This document shows positions 22,212-33,870 of a stretch of 49,618 nt of DNA, one piece after another. This DNA comes from Pelargonium nanum (taxonomy: Eukaryota > Streptophyta > Magnoliopsida > Geraniales > Geraniaceae), in contig JAYMTF010000149.1 of NCBI GenBank assembly GCA_036897485.1, forward strand, positions 1 to 49,618, read 5' to 3'. Every line of letters begins with the position of its first letter. Position 1 is the first letter of the stretch. The notes beneath the pieces are model-generated. The model did no database searches. It was not told where the DNA came from and saw nothing but the letters and a program-made list of their open reading frames with translations. The translations under genes were made by a program, and so were the position numbers.

Positions 22212-25200
22212 CTAAAACATGTCTGCACCACCCGGTTGAGATGCGAGAGGTTTAATCAATGGCCTCAGAGATTCCATAATACTTGAGAAAGAAGGACGCT
22301 TCTGGGGGTCGCTGTACAATAAATTTTTATTGGTTAAGTGTCCGGAACTCAAAAAAAAGGAAGGAAACTTTCAGAGTTGCATGTAAAATAAATAATCTCA
22401 TACTCAGCCCAGCAAGCCTCAATTAGAGCAGCTATTTGAGGATTTAAATCGTGAGGAATTTCAAGTCTTTTGAACCTAAAAGCAACTGCCGCCACAACCT
22501 ACAAGAATGTTTATATCAAACTAAATCACATAAAATGATATGAGCTCAGGCATATAAATGAGTATTCAGATTAGCCGAAAACCACTGAAAAACCTAATCA
22601 GATATCTATACCATCAAATACACAATTGGACTAATATCAGTCTCATTTTATCATGTCAATATTTTACACATTTTATGTAGATCTTGATTTAAAGTTACTG
22701 CAATGATGATCATGAGTGAGGGCAAAAGGAGATTGCCAGCACAATCATAAGGGCCTTTTGAAACAATCTTTTGTTCAGAAATATAGACTACGCGACTAAA
22801 GACATGATACTTAATTTCTTTGCTAATTCCCTAATTCATTTGAGATGTGCTTAATTTGTATGTACGAATCTAGGGTTCATGTCTAACAGAAAGTCATCCC
22901 ATAAATGCCACTGAAACAATTATTCTGAAACCTATTTCATTTACGAAACACTAAGGAAGCGTTTGGATTATAACTTTTCTTCAGGATTGAGAATCAAGAA
23001 TGGGATTGAGAATGGAAATGAGATTCCTATTCATCATGTTTGGATTAGGACTATTTGGTCATGGGAATGGTTTTGAAATGGGAATCCCATTCCCATTCAT
23101 AATATTTATATTCAAACGCTACCTAAGTGTCACCCTTATACTATTTTTCAAATGCTTTATTACTGACAGAATGACATCTTTAATATACCATTTTCACACA
23201 TCTTATCTTCTGAAAGACATCTCCACTTCATAGAACACAAAACAATCAAGAATTGATAATACCTGTGCTGGATTCAAACTGCCCCAAGGTCGTTGCATTG
23301 TTGCAAGCTCCCATAAGATAACACCAAAACTGTATACATCTGACTTCTCATTCGATGGATCATCACGAAGAACTTCCGGAGCCATCCACTCGGGCTAGAG
23401 GATAAAAAAAAAAATTACTTATTTATGATAAAAAAATTGATTGTTCCACCTCCAATTAAAAGACATGGAGTCACAGTGCAGCTAAGCTTCATATAACTTA
23501 CAGTCCCTGCTGCTGACTTAGACGAAAGAAATGTGTTTGCTTTCAAACGGGAAAGACCAAAATCACAAACCTGAATGAACAGAGTAGATGATATAAGAGA
23601 GTAAAAGCAAGTGGTGAAATAATTAAATTGAAAGGAGAAATATCAAGATTATAACTTTCAAGTTAGAACACACAAACAGACATTAGATTATAAGTATGAA
23701 AAATCAATTTACAATACCCAAATGTCATTATGGATAAGATCATAAATTGCCAATAAAGTACAACAAAGTACTAAAAGAACCAGACAATTAGATATCCAGA
23801 CAGTATTTGTCAGAAAATAAAACCTAAGTAGATTACAAATCAATCCCAGATTATAAAAGATGGACGTAATCTGCCCAGTATCACAGATGTCCAGAGATTA
23901 TCACATGTAACACCAGACCCAAGATACCACATACCTTTGTGGACCTTAGTGTTTGTTTACTTCGTGGAGTATTACATAGGAAAGTACTAGTTTTCTCACA
24001 TTTCACTAAAATTTGCAAAAACAGCAACAAAAAAACCCGCAATTAGTTTGGTTTTCAGTTTAAATTAAACAAAAATAGAACAATCAAACAAAACAAAACT
24101 ACTTTGAGCAACACTTTAACCAACAAAATAATCTTTCACAAACAAAGTAAGAAGGCAGCAATAAACCTCCAAGATCATAAAAGAAGCTGTGAGTCCATTA
24201 AGTTTGAGAAATGCTGACTCTTACCTTAACTGTATATTTTTTGTCAACCAAAAGATTCGGGGATTTTAAATCACGATGAACAACAGGAGGATTGCGTCTA
24301 TGAAGATAATTCATCCCTTTCGCCTGAGCAAAACAATTAAAAAAAACATTTACAACATAATCTATTAAGCATAGATTCAGACAACACAAGATTTGTCATT
24401 TCAAAAAACATAGGGCATGACATATTGAGGTTAGGTCGATATTTTAATTACAAACATATACTCACTCCATCCCAAAATGAGTGTCCTTACATTTTAGAAA
24501 GTTAGTTATGAATGAAATACTAAGAGTATCCTTATGATAAACTAGTCAGTATCCATGGAGTTTGTTACAACACATTTCCTTAGGGATACAAGAGGAAATA
24601 CACAATACTAACTTCTTAACTTTTCTCTAAAAGGAAACCAAGACAATCATTTTGGAACGGAAGTAGTATTATATATGCGATAAATTGTATGAAATGAAGT
24701 TTCTAGTTATATTAGAATCAGATTTCTAATAAGCATGTGAAACAAAGAGTGTATCACTAATGTTACACCAAAATGCTGGATTTAATGTATTAACAAGCTG
24801 TCCAAGTAACTCGCTGGTTGTTACGTAAAATTGATCATTCATTTTAATTATTTTATTTTTAAATAAATAATTAATAAAAATAGCTTGAGTGTCCCATGTT
24901 ACACACAATATCCGCCAACAAATCATGCATTTTTGTAACATAGTGGATGATAGATAATAAACAGAATAAAGAACAAAAGAGTTAATATCTAATGCACACC
25001 ACATCATAAGCCATATTCAACCGCCGCCTCTCGTCCAACACTTCTCTTGCACCAGGTTTATGAAGAAGCCTGTATAAGCTACCTCTGTAGTTGAAAGTCA
25101 ATTCTTAAATCGTCAGAGACAATTTTCAGGCAATGTATATATATGAGTGTGTGCGCGTGCATGCGTGTGCGCATGCGCCCATAAAAAGATGAGATATGAA

Positions 25201-28200
25201 TAAAATAAATAGATTTTTCTCCTAAAACCTTGATAAATATTCCGTGACTATGGATAAGTTTGGTGGCTGAGTAACCGCACCCATGAAAAGAACAATATTT
25301 GGATGACGTAGGCGCTTCATTATCGCAACCTAACAAATGAACATGAAACTCCATGTCATATCAAGACCCAAAAAAACTTGGTGTGGAATCGACTTTCTTT
25401 CTTACCCGGTGAACATAATATCTCTCACATGTTCGACAGCACTTACCTCACTCAAGAATTCCTTGAAGCGTTCTGCATGGAAGTCTTGTTCCATGAGAAT
25501 TTTAACCGCAACATCCTGCAATCGACAGTTACAGAAAAATTAGTACAGAAACATAACAAACCAAACCAAGGATCTTGGACCAAATATAGTCCATTTCAAA
25601 AGCACAAGAAAAATGATGATGCATAACATGGATTGCATTATAACCATTTGTTATAATAGAGAGAGAGAGAGAGAGAGAGAGAAATACATTTCAGAACTTT
25701 AAAATCAGAAAAACCTTCGCAATTTCAGATTTGTTGCATATATCAGTAAAAATATATGATAATAAACTATGAATGAAGATTGTATTGCTTACCGAGCCAT
25801 GCCAATCAGCACGGTGTACAATTCCAAAAGAACCTGCAAATGTACCACTCAGGTCCAAGGACATTTTCCAAACTAGTTTGGATATAAACAGCATTTCACA
25901 TGAGAGGCGTACATGGCCTCTCTTCTATTCAAAAATTAAAAAAAAATCTTAATTTCGATAAAATCAAACCTGCTCCAATTCTTTCTTTTAGGACCAGATC
26001 ATTCCACGGAATGTTCAAATCCTCCACATCAAGCGTGATTTCTTTACTCATTCTACTAGGAACCTGTTGGCTACCCTCTACGAACCTTGAATCTTTTTTA
26101 GAATCTGCATTCTGAGCAGGTGATGCAAAAACTGGCCGGGCACCTCTATTCCCGATTGGTGAGATATGCATTTGGTGGAATGATTCTCTGATCAGGCTAG
26201 TTGAGCGTACAATATTCTCAGAAGGATAGCTAGACTTGAGTCGAGACTCTCTATCTTGGGTGCTTATCTTAGTAGCTTTGGGGGGCAGAGGTGACTGAAG
26301 AGATCCATCTCCATTGCTCATGATTTGCATGAGGTCATTCATACCAGTATCCTTCTTATCAAAACGCTTAGGATACATGGAAAGATCTTCATCTTCAACA
26401 ACAGCACCTATAACATATTAACAATGCATCAAATTTCTGTGTTAGTATTGAGCCTATTGGCGTGATTTGGTAAAACTAACGATGCTAGACAATCAGTCCC
26501 TTTGTTCACAACATTACCATCGACAGCTTAAACTCATTGGCATACAAACGATGAGTTACCCAAATTATTAAATAACAATGACCTGAACGAAGCTTAACTC
26601 AAAATTAATCAATCTACTCTAGCCAGATGAGGAATTTTAAGTATAAACAGCATGCCGTAATAGAAATATCAACATATTTTACACCAAGTAATTGCACAAT
26701 AATGTAGCTCGTAACAGTTAAGACAACTGCAGAGATTAAAAATAATGGATCAGAAATCAGCAAATTAAGTTGTTGGACCACAACCATCCATATATCTGAT
26801 CTGCAAATACAACCTTCTGTTTTTTTGGCCATGCCATAAACAGCCTGATTAAATATCAAGACTTTAATGAAACAAGCTAAGTAATTGGAAGTAAAATATT
26901 CATACAAAGTTCAAAGTAATCATACCAGATTATAGGCAATAATGGCATCCCATAAGTTAATAAAAATTATCAATTTCATTGCTAAAAGAGTTTTATTATT
27001 CCATAATACAGTAGCAAACAAACACAAAACTGTTATATTATATGTAAATTTTATATATATTATACTTTTATATATACCCCCCTGAAACTATTGACAACAT
27101 CATCCATCGCACTCGATACACAACCAACATAAGGTAAAAAAGTATGTTAAGCAAACTACAAGAAGAAATGACATAATCATCCAATTCTTTATTAATGTAA
27201 AGTTTCGGTTGACATTTTTTATATAGTGAAAGAATTTCTACTGTTTCCAGAATTGTTTACAGAAACAGATGAAGTAAAAGAACAAAGAAGCAAATTACTA
27301 TGATATGGATTTCTCGTACTTGTATTTAATTCCTGAAAGAGTTGAAAAATCACCTGCCGAAGAATCGTCAAATACAAGATTAATTGACTGACAATCCGAA
27401 AAATACTGTTTAGCCAGTGACTTGAAGTCAATGATAGACTTAGTTGTTTTAAGTCGTGGAAAACGCAAGGGTGAAGAGATTGAGATTGAAGATGGACCAT
27501 TGAGCAAGGAATCAGGATCACACAAGTGACCTGGCTTCCCTATCAAATCAACTAGATACTCCCTGAAATTAAAAACAAACATATTTTTACGGGATTCCTT
27601 GCCAACTGAAAATATGAAAAGTACCATAGTGATTGTAATATTTGGGTAATAAATTTAAATAAGAGAATAGACAAATATTTACTTAATTAAAATAATAAAG
27701 GAGAAAAAAGTAGAACAGATGAATAAAAAGTGTCGTTACCACATTCCATGCAGAGACTATTCAATGGTAGTGTGGTACTACAAAGTAGGTACTCATCAAA
27801 ATAATACAATCTTCTTCAAGGTAAACAACAAATAATTGTCCACTTTCTCTATAAAAAAAATGATCACAAAATAATTGTCCACTTTCTATTTTAGTTATTG
27901 ACTAATGCATTAATTACCAATAATATCCTTAAGATAAGTTGTTTAGAACCCCTTAGCTTTGTTACAACAAGAGCACATGGGGTATAAGGGGAAAAGCCTA
28001 ATCTTAACTAACTCATCCTTGATCTTCACAAATATTGGAAAGTAGACATTTATTTTGGGACAGGAGTAATAAATTTCAATAGTATAATTACCCAATCCAA
28101 CTAGACATGCGTAAGTCAAGTCCTGAATCCTGATAAATATTCAGAAGCCATTCTACAATAGTTGCCATTTCATATACTAGATGTACAAATAAAAAATACA

Positions 28201-30918
28201 ATAAATAATCTGAACATAATTGTTTGTGGTTGCTGAATAGCTGATAACCTTATATTCAGGCAACGGTGTAACTAAGTCAATAAAATTTTGCAGCACATTA
28301 TATTCCTTTGCTATAACCAAAGTATGAATTGATCAGCATCATCATTTCTCTCACAAAAACCAGCACACCATTCAATGACATGGAAATAGGCTAACTACAG
28401 TTCAACATAGAAATTATACAAGATAAAAAAAAATTAATTCACTGCTGAAAAATGTCCTTGGGTATATAACATGAATTTCACTTCACAGCACAAGAAACTC
28501 TTTTCTTTGATGCGCATAATTGCACTAAAACATTCACAAATACTACAAAAGCATACCGGTCAAGGCTAAGCCGAATGAGACAAGAGGAAGCATTTTCTCT
28601 AGTACAATATTTGCAACCCTTGGCAATTCGACATGGTAAATCAATTGTGTCCGCTAGCACCTGCACAATTCAACCATGTAAATATTTACTATCAATTCAA
28701 TATATATAAATGAGGACAAATCCAGTCACTCAACATACTCTGCTATAGAGTCAATAATAGATGCAAAAGGTAATTCAGCTTTGATGTTTAAGTGCAGTTC
28801 ATTTTAATAAACCTCATAAACAGTAAGACTAAGATCTTACTTTAAATAGTAAAGCTCGGTGTCTGCAGAGGCCAGCAGATAAGCTACCAATAGGAACCAC
28901 AACGGATCCCAAGCAATCTTTACGATCATTACTGCATACCCTCCAGACAGAAAAAAGTTCTTCTTCACCAGAGACTGAGCCACTAAGAGAGCAAAAAAAA
29001 CCTATAATAAACATGTTACAGGAATAATTTGATATGGGAATATAGGGCGCAGATGAACTCACCCCATGCGGTTGCAGACAAGCTTTGCAAGTTGATCAAC
29101 AACCTCTTCTGTAGTTACACAGGCACAAGATATGCTCAGGACTCTATTATGAAGTTCCTTAATGCTGGGGTCCATACGTCGATCAATCAATGCTACTTCA
29201 ATAGAGGAATTGGTACGAGGATCCACCGATTTTAGGGACTCTATTGATGGAATCCGTCCATTCTCTTGCAGATCAGTGCACATTGTCCACACATATGGAT
29301 CCATCCCATGGATTAGGTAAAACCCGTCAGGAACTTTATCAAAGTACGATAGGCAGCCATTCAACTGATTCAAAGTAATTTAATAAGGCATAATGTAACT
29401 ACCCTAATACATTATATTAACAAATATAATAAATAACTCACGTCTCTTGTTTGATCGCTAACAAACAGGATCAGATAAAAAGGTCAAATATTGAGTACAC
29501 ATTTCTACATTGTTTTAACTCGTTAAACACAACTTCTAAACCAATTTGTCTCATCAGTCATCGGTTGTCCAAGTAGGCACCCATTGGTAAAAAGGAAGTT
29601 TGAAGCCATAATGGAAGGCTTCTAGAAAAATCAAGCCTCACCATGAAGGCATCTATTTCGGAGTGTGGTGAGAGTGTGAGACTCTTTAGATAACATATAA
29701 ACTGGACACACACACACTGGTCATCAAACACAAATTAATGTAACATTGGAGCAATTCTATACTCTTACACCACTGCACTGCCATATCCATTATCATGTAA
29801 TACAGGACCAATACGGCCCACTCTTACCATACCCTCAGGTAGTCAAACAAACACACTGGCCTGGCATACCCAAGTTGAAAAAATGAAGGACTAATCATGA
29901 TTTCTCTTGTAACAAGCTTATGTATAAATATAAAGGCTTTACCTCTAGTGAGTTGATGCAAATGTGTTGCTTACCTAAACTTCTCTGCTAAGCACAGTAG
30001 TCACCAGACTAACATTATATCAAGTATTGAGGTTTAACTTCAATATCATACTAGTTTCCCTGGCTACACTCAATGGTCTCTCTCCAGTATAATTAAGATT
30101 CACTTAACTTCTCAATTTTCATAAGCCTAGCTACTACATTTACATTTCCATACCAATGGTTTGAAGACATATAATCCTCAATTACCAGCAGAGTTCATAA
30201 TGATTTGCAAACAAAGCATGAATGCACATAGCTATTTGCTAATGTAATGATCCTTGGGTCAGAAATGACTGAAAAAGCAATAATATAATACAATAAAATG
30301 GATAATAGTTGAACCTACCCAGAACCGATGTGACACAGACTCTGCCGAGCTTGATGATGACCTCAAAGTGGATTCATCTGGCACAGGCTTCAAAAAATTA
30401 GGATCATCCGCACAAGTCGCCTCCGAAGACAGCCGGAGCGCCAAAGCCAGCTGCAATTGGTAACTCTCCTCCGTCTGCTGCGCCCAACTCTTCCCCGAGA
30501 ATCCTCCTCCGCCGGCTGAATCAACAGCCTTCGTCCTCAATTCGCCTCCACCGCTAACAATCTTATATCCATCATCATGCAAGTATCCGAGCGCATCGAT
30601 CTCATTCTCCGCCGCCGTCAGAAGATTCGGCCCACCGTACTCCCCGGAGAGCGATCCCTCGCCGAAGCTGCTCCCGCTTGACTGCCTCTGCAGCCCGATC
30701 GTCGGGTAGACGCTTCCGATCCGGCTCGTCTGCTGCTGAATCAGCCGATGATCACTCGTCTCCCACTCATATCCTCTCTCCACCTTGTTATTATAGTTCT
30801 TGCCCTCCTCGGAGAGCGACTCGTAGGACGGGGAAGGAGTTCCGGTGCCGCCGGCGAACTGGTCGTCGGGGAATTGGTTGAGGAGAGTGTAGCTTGATCT
30901 TCTAGCGGGCATTTCCAT
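22212..30918 (-). CDS. CTR1: CTR1, Raf-like MAPKKK of ethylene signalling
   Basis: Ser/Thr kinase at ER-bound ethylene receptors that phosphorylates EIN2 in air and so represses ethylene responses. Fifteen exons, as in known CTR1 genes: 30319-30918, 29063-29364, 28841-28982, 28557-28660, 27354-27562, 25970-26407, 25793-25833, 25447-25515, 25229-25329, 25000-25084, 24225-24323, 23502-23570, 23263-23394, 22404-22498, 22212-22311. They sum to 2586 nt and 861 aa with every phase matching. The N-terminal regulatory region contains the CTR1/EDR1 block ([70 protein letters not shown]). The kinase domain begins near residue 590. The Gly loop IGAGSFG ends at 602, the VAVK lysine is 617, HRDLKSPN has Asp715 and Lys717, DFG is 733-735 and APE 758-760. 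All catalytic residues are intact. It ends in a short tail, GGADMF. Introns hold two Stowaway-like elements, a Harbinger-like MITE and an alternating purine-pyrimidine tract. Confidence 0.97.
22951..23127. mobile_element. Tourist/Harbinger-like MITE, copy 2 (CTR1 intron)
   Basis: Flanked by TAA on both sides (the TAA target duplication expected of PIF/Harbinger elements), with termini GGAAGCGTTTGGAT and the complement of TTCAAACGCTACC. The interior shares GAATGGAAATGAGATTCCTA-like and CATGTTTGGATTAGGA blocks with the copy at 14451-14620. It lies in the intron between CTR1 exons 13 and 14. Confidence 0.85.
24461..24666. mobile_element. Stowaway-like MITE (CTR1 intron)
   Basis: A 206-bp element flanked by TA on both sides. 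The left end is CTCACTCCATCCCAAAATGA. The right end, read on the other strand, is CTACTTCCGTTCCAAAATGA, so the terminal inverted repeats match over 15 of 20 positions. Both fit the Stowaway (Tc1/mariner) consensus CTCCCTCCGTCCC. It lies in the intron between CTR1 exons 10 and 11. It has no coding capacity. Confidence 0.9.
25147..25178. repeat. 32-bp alternating purine-pyrimidine tract (GT/GC rich)
   Basis: A perfect alternation of purine and pyrimidine for 32 bases, mainly GT, GC and AT steps, directly following a TATATATAT run. Such sequence is a classic candidate for left-handed Z-DNA. It occupies about a fifth of the 144-nt intron between CTR1 exons 9 and 10 and is the most GC-rich patch nearby. 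Confidence 0.8.
25658..25682. repeat. (GA)n microsatellite in a CTR1 intron
   Basis: An uninterrupted GA dinucleotide run of about 12 repeats in the intron between CTR1 exons 7 and 8. Likely length-polymorphic. Confidence 0.85.
27860..28068. mobile_element. Degenerate Stowaway-like MITE (CTR1 intron 4)
   Basis: The right end TTTTGGGACAGGAGTA is a Stowaway terminus. Read on the other strand it continues AAAATAAATGTCTACTTTCC, which pairs with ACAAAATAATTGTCCACTTT at the left near 27865. The left terminus has lost the CTCC part, so the element is old. Part of its left end is duplicated just upstream near 27830. Confidence 0.5.
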
Positions 30919-30929
30919 TGTAGATGGTG

Positions 30930-31445
30930 AAGAAGCGTTGCTCAGGAAACCCTAAAAACCGCCATTGTTGACTGTTGGCATCTCTCACATTCTGAGTCAA
31001 GAATTCGTACAAAGAGGGGAGGTACGGTTTTACTTGGTGGCGTAATCGACATATTCTTTGAATTTTTTAAAGAATTGCAGTAGTGTTGTGGTGTTTACTT
31101 TTTCGGTTTTGGGCCGAAGTGCAGTAGGTTCACCGAATTTGGTTTGGTTTCCCATTTGGGAAATTGGTCTGGTTTTGACTATAGCATATTAGCATTCTAC
31201 AATACATAATAACAATTTAAAAACAGTCTTTTTCAAAGAAAAAAATGGGTTTCATTTTTTTCTTTGTTTCATTTAATAGGGGAAAATAAATTTGTTGGAG
31301 TTTTCTTTTCCGATAAAACAGCAAAAGTTAAATTAGAATAGTCTAACAATTGACGTGAAAAAATATATATATTCTTTCGGCATATAGTGAAAACTACTCA
31401 ATCAATTCATATTAAGTGTGTCAATTAAATTATAAAAATATAATA
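30930..31445. promoter_or_regulatory. CTR1 leader and promoter region
   Basis: DNA upstream of the CTR1 start codon at 30918. No clear TATA box or known element can be singled out. The first ~100 bases are probably the leader, and the rest is AT-rich with no open frame of note. Confidence 0.35.
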
Positions 31446-31449
31446 TTGT

Positions 31450-32170
31450 CAAGTAAGAATGATGACATTGTGACGTGGGGTCGGGCTCATTAGTGACACG
31501 TTGACGATGTCATTGCGGTGAAGTGGTGATGAAGTCACCGTCATATAGCCCTTAAGGCGCCAAGGTCTTAGAGGTCACCGAAAAATCATGTTTGGGAGGT
31601 TTTTATAATCAAGACCTTCACACGTACTTACCTACATGCTCTAGTATGAGGGTATAATAGCCTACTAGTTTGTCATACCTTGACTAAAATGGTCATGAGG
31701 GACCAAACTTGCCGACAATTTAAGGACCCAAGTTACCCAATGTTCAAAGACCCGCCTTAGAGTCATTGTGGAGCGTTGTCTCGAAGGCCTTCAAGGCACA
31801 CCTGTGAGGCGGTAAGGGTTTGCGTATTGGTTCATATAGTTCGAACCCTCTCCTAAAGACTCGGTGGATTTGGTCAAGTTCGACAATCAACCTAGAGGAA
31901 TTGGATGAACCACGAGTGCAATAAAGTGCAACCGATATCGAGTACAACCAAGTGGCGAACGATGACTAGACGATGTGGCAGATGTGTGCCACATGACAGC
32001 TAGTGCGGCAGTTAACGTGACATAACAACTAGTTAGGTTTGGAGCGCTTGAGTAACTATTGCAAATTCCTCCTTAAAATGGCGAGCATTTCGAGCTTCTT
32101 AGAAAAAAAATTGTGGGTTAGTTTCCGTTACATGCTCGCTCCGGTTGGCCTAGGTCTTAGCGCATTGACG
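31450..32170. other. GC-shifted block, probable retroelement remnant
   Basis: About 720 bp with markedly higher GC than both flanks, between divergently placed CTR1 and the plus-strand candidate at 32502. Direct and inverted short words recur (GTGATGAAGTCACCGTC, AAGGCGCCAAGG, GGCCTTCAAGGC). Its minus-strand frame at 31744-31947 shows no known domain. Composition suggests a foreign insertion such as an LTR or gag fragment, but no LTR boundary, primer-binding site or enzyme motif is visible. Confidence 0.35.
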
Positions 32171-32501
32171 GCATTGTGCTAAAATTGAAACATTCTCGAG
32201 TACACGTATTGGCCCTATATTTGGCGAATGATTTATATTTTTTTATTTATCATCAATATATATTTTGGTTAATTAGTTATGCACGAATTATCAAAATTTT
32301 ATATTATAGAATAAGTTGGCTATGTGCCTATGACTTGAATTTGTTACAACAAGGTGATATAAAGTGAAAAACATATTTTTAACCTTTGTAAAAACTCGCA
32401 TTCCACAAGATCCACAGAGACCACTGTTCACGCTGGGCCCATAAGAGAGGCCATAGTATAAGAATGAAAATATCAAATTAGGAGGGAAAACGAAAGATGA
32501 A

Positions 32502-33770
32502 ATGGCGGCAATAAACCAAATTTCTCACTCGCTGTTTCTCTTTCCAGACTCAATCTCTACTCTCTCTCAAACTCTTGTTTCTCTCTCCTCCCTCCTTCAC
32601 CGGCGTCAATGGCATCGCAACTCCAATTCACAGGTGCGATTCCGAACTCCTATGCTTCGTTTTCTTCCTATTTTCACTGAGATTTCATGCGTGTCGATCG
32701 ATATCCAACCGAAGGAGAGAACCGGTCGTTTTGCGTCGGCTTTGAATTGCAACATCTCTTCCAGATTCGATATCTACTCTTGCTGGAACTTATTTTTTCT
32801 TCTCTCCTTCCTCGCTCACTGGCATTGCATCGCAACATCAATTTCACAGGTGCGATTCTGTACTCCTACCAGTTTGTTTTTATTTTTTGCCGAGATCTGA
32901 TCTAATGCCTGTCGGTTGACAATCAATCGAGATTGAGAATCTCGTTTGGTATCTTGATTGTTTTGTTCAACTTGAACTGATTGATCGTATTTGGTTGATG
33001 CTAGTTAATGTAAATCTCGTGAATCTATTGAATTGTTCTGGTTTCTTACTTGATTATTCTCGATTAGAATCCATAGAGTTGAGGAATTTGCGTATGCGGA
33101 CAATTCAGTGAATACACCACTGTTCACCACTGCTTGTTTGGTTTGGAATCATTAGCCATGAGATCGTGTTGTCATTACAGTTTTCACTTTTCGGTAGAAT
33201 TTTGTTGATTAAGTTTTTACTATCATAATATAACCTGAATGTTTTTGTTCTCACGAGTATTAGCTAGGCATTTCTTTTGATCTGTTGGGCTCACAGTTTG
33301 GGAATTTGCTAGGCATTTCTTTTAATCTGTTTTGCTTATTTACTAATTTCAAGAGCTTCATGCCACACTCACTGTTATACTGTCACAGTTTCCCCTCCCA
33401 CTTATATACTCTCCTAATTACAAAATTATAAGACAAACGCATAGAATATATGCACACAATGGTATTATTGAGAAATGCCCTGGGCCAATTAATTTTGCTT
33501 CATCTCCTCTCTACAAAATTTACTGGTAGCTAGCTCAAATTCTTGTCATTGCCTGAAAAGTGTCAGTGCTCTTACCATATCACGGGAATATATTCTGATC
33601 ATAGAAGAATGGCTCAAATTTGAGCATGACACTAACTAGTTACAACCTTGCAAGTATACTAATCAGTTACAACCTTGTGAAAATCCTAACTAGTTATAGG
33701 AACACTTGTCATCGGATCATACATATGGGATATTTTTTTCTTCTTCCAGAGCAGAAATGACAAAAGGTAA
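32502..33770 (+). CDS. Candidate small two-exon gene or ROS1-convergent transcript
   Basis: Not recognised. An ATG at 32502 opens a 44-codon exon (MAAINQISHSLFLFPDSIST onward, Ser/Leu/Arg-rich, transit-peptide-like) that ends at a CAG|GTGCG donor at 32633/32634. A pyrimidine-tract acceptor at 33747-33749 could join in frame to seven codons ending in TAA at 33770, giving a 50-residue product. TGGGCCC at 32435-32441 upstream is a site II-like promoter motif. It would converge on the ROS1 stop at 33871. It may equally be a non-coding transcript whose later exons run antisense to ROS1, or no gene. Confidence 0.2.
32583..32925 (+). repeat. 216-bp diverged tandem duplication spanning a splice-donor-like site
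   Basis: The stretch around TTCACAGGTGCGATTC at 32627 recurs at 32843, 216 bp downstream. It is preceded in both by a CTCC-CTTC-CACTGGC-type stretch with GGCATCGCAAC or GCATCGCAAC, and followed in both by CT-CTCCTA, TTTTC and GAGAT blocks. The copies have drifted but both keep the CAG|GTGCGATTC junction. Confidence 0.6.
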
Positions 33771-33870
33771 ATACTGTACCAGTAATGCCATTCTTGTACT
33801 ACCCTGGAGACATCATTCTTCAATTTGGACTAAGTAGTTTTGGCTTCCAACAAAGTGAGTGCATCATTAT

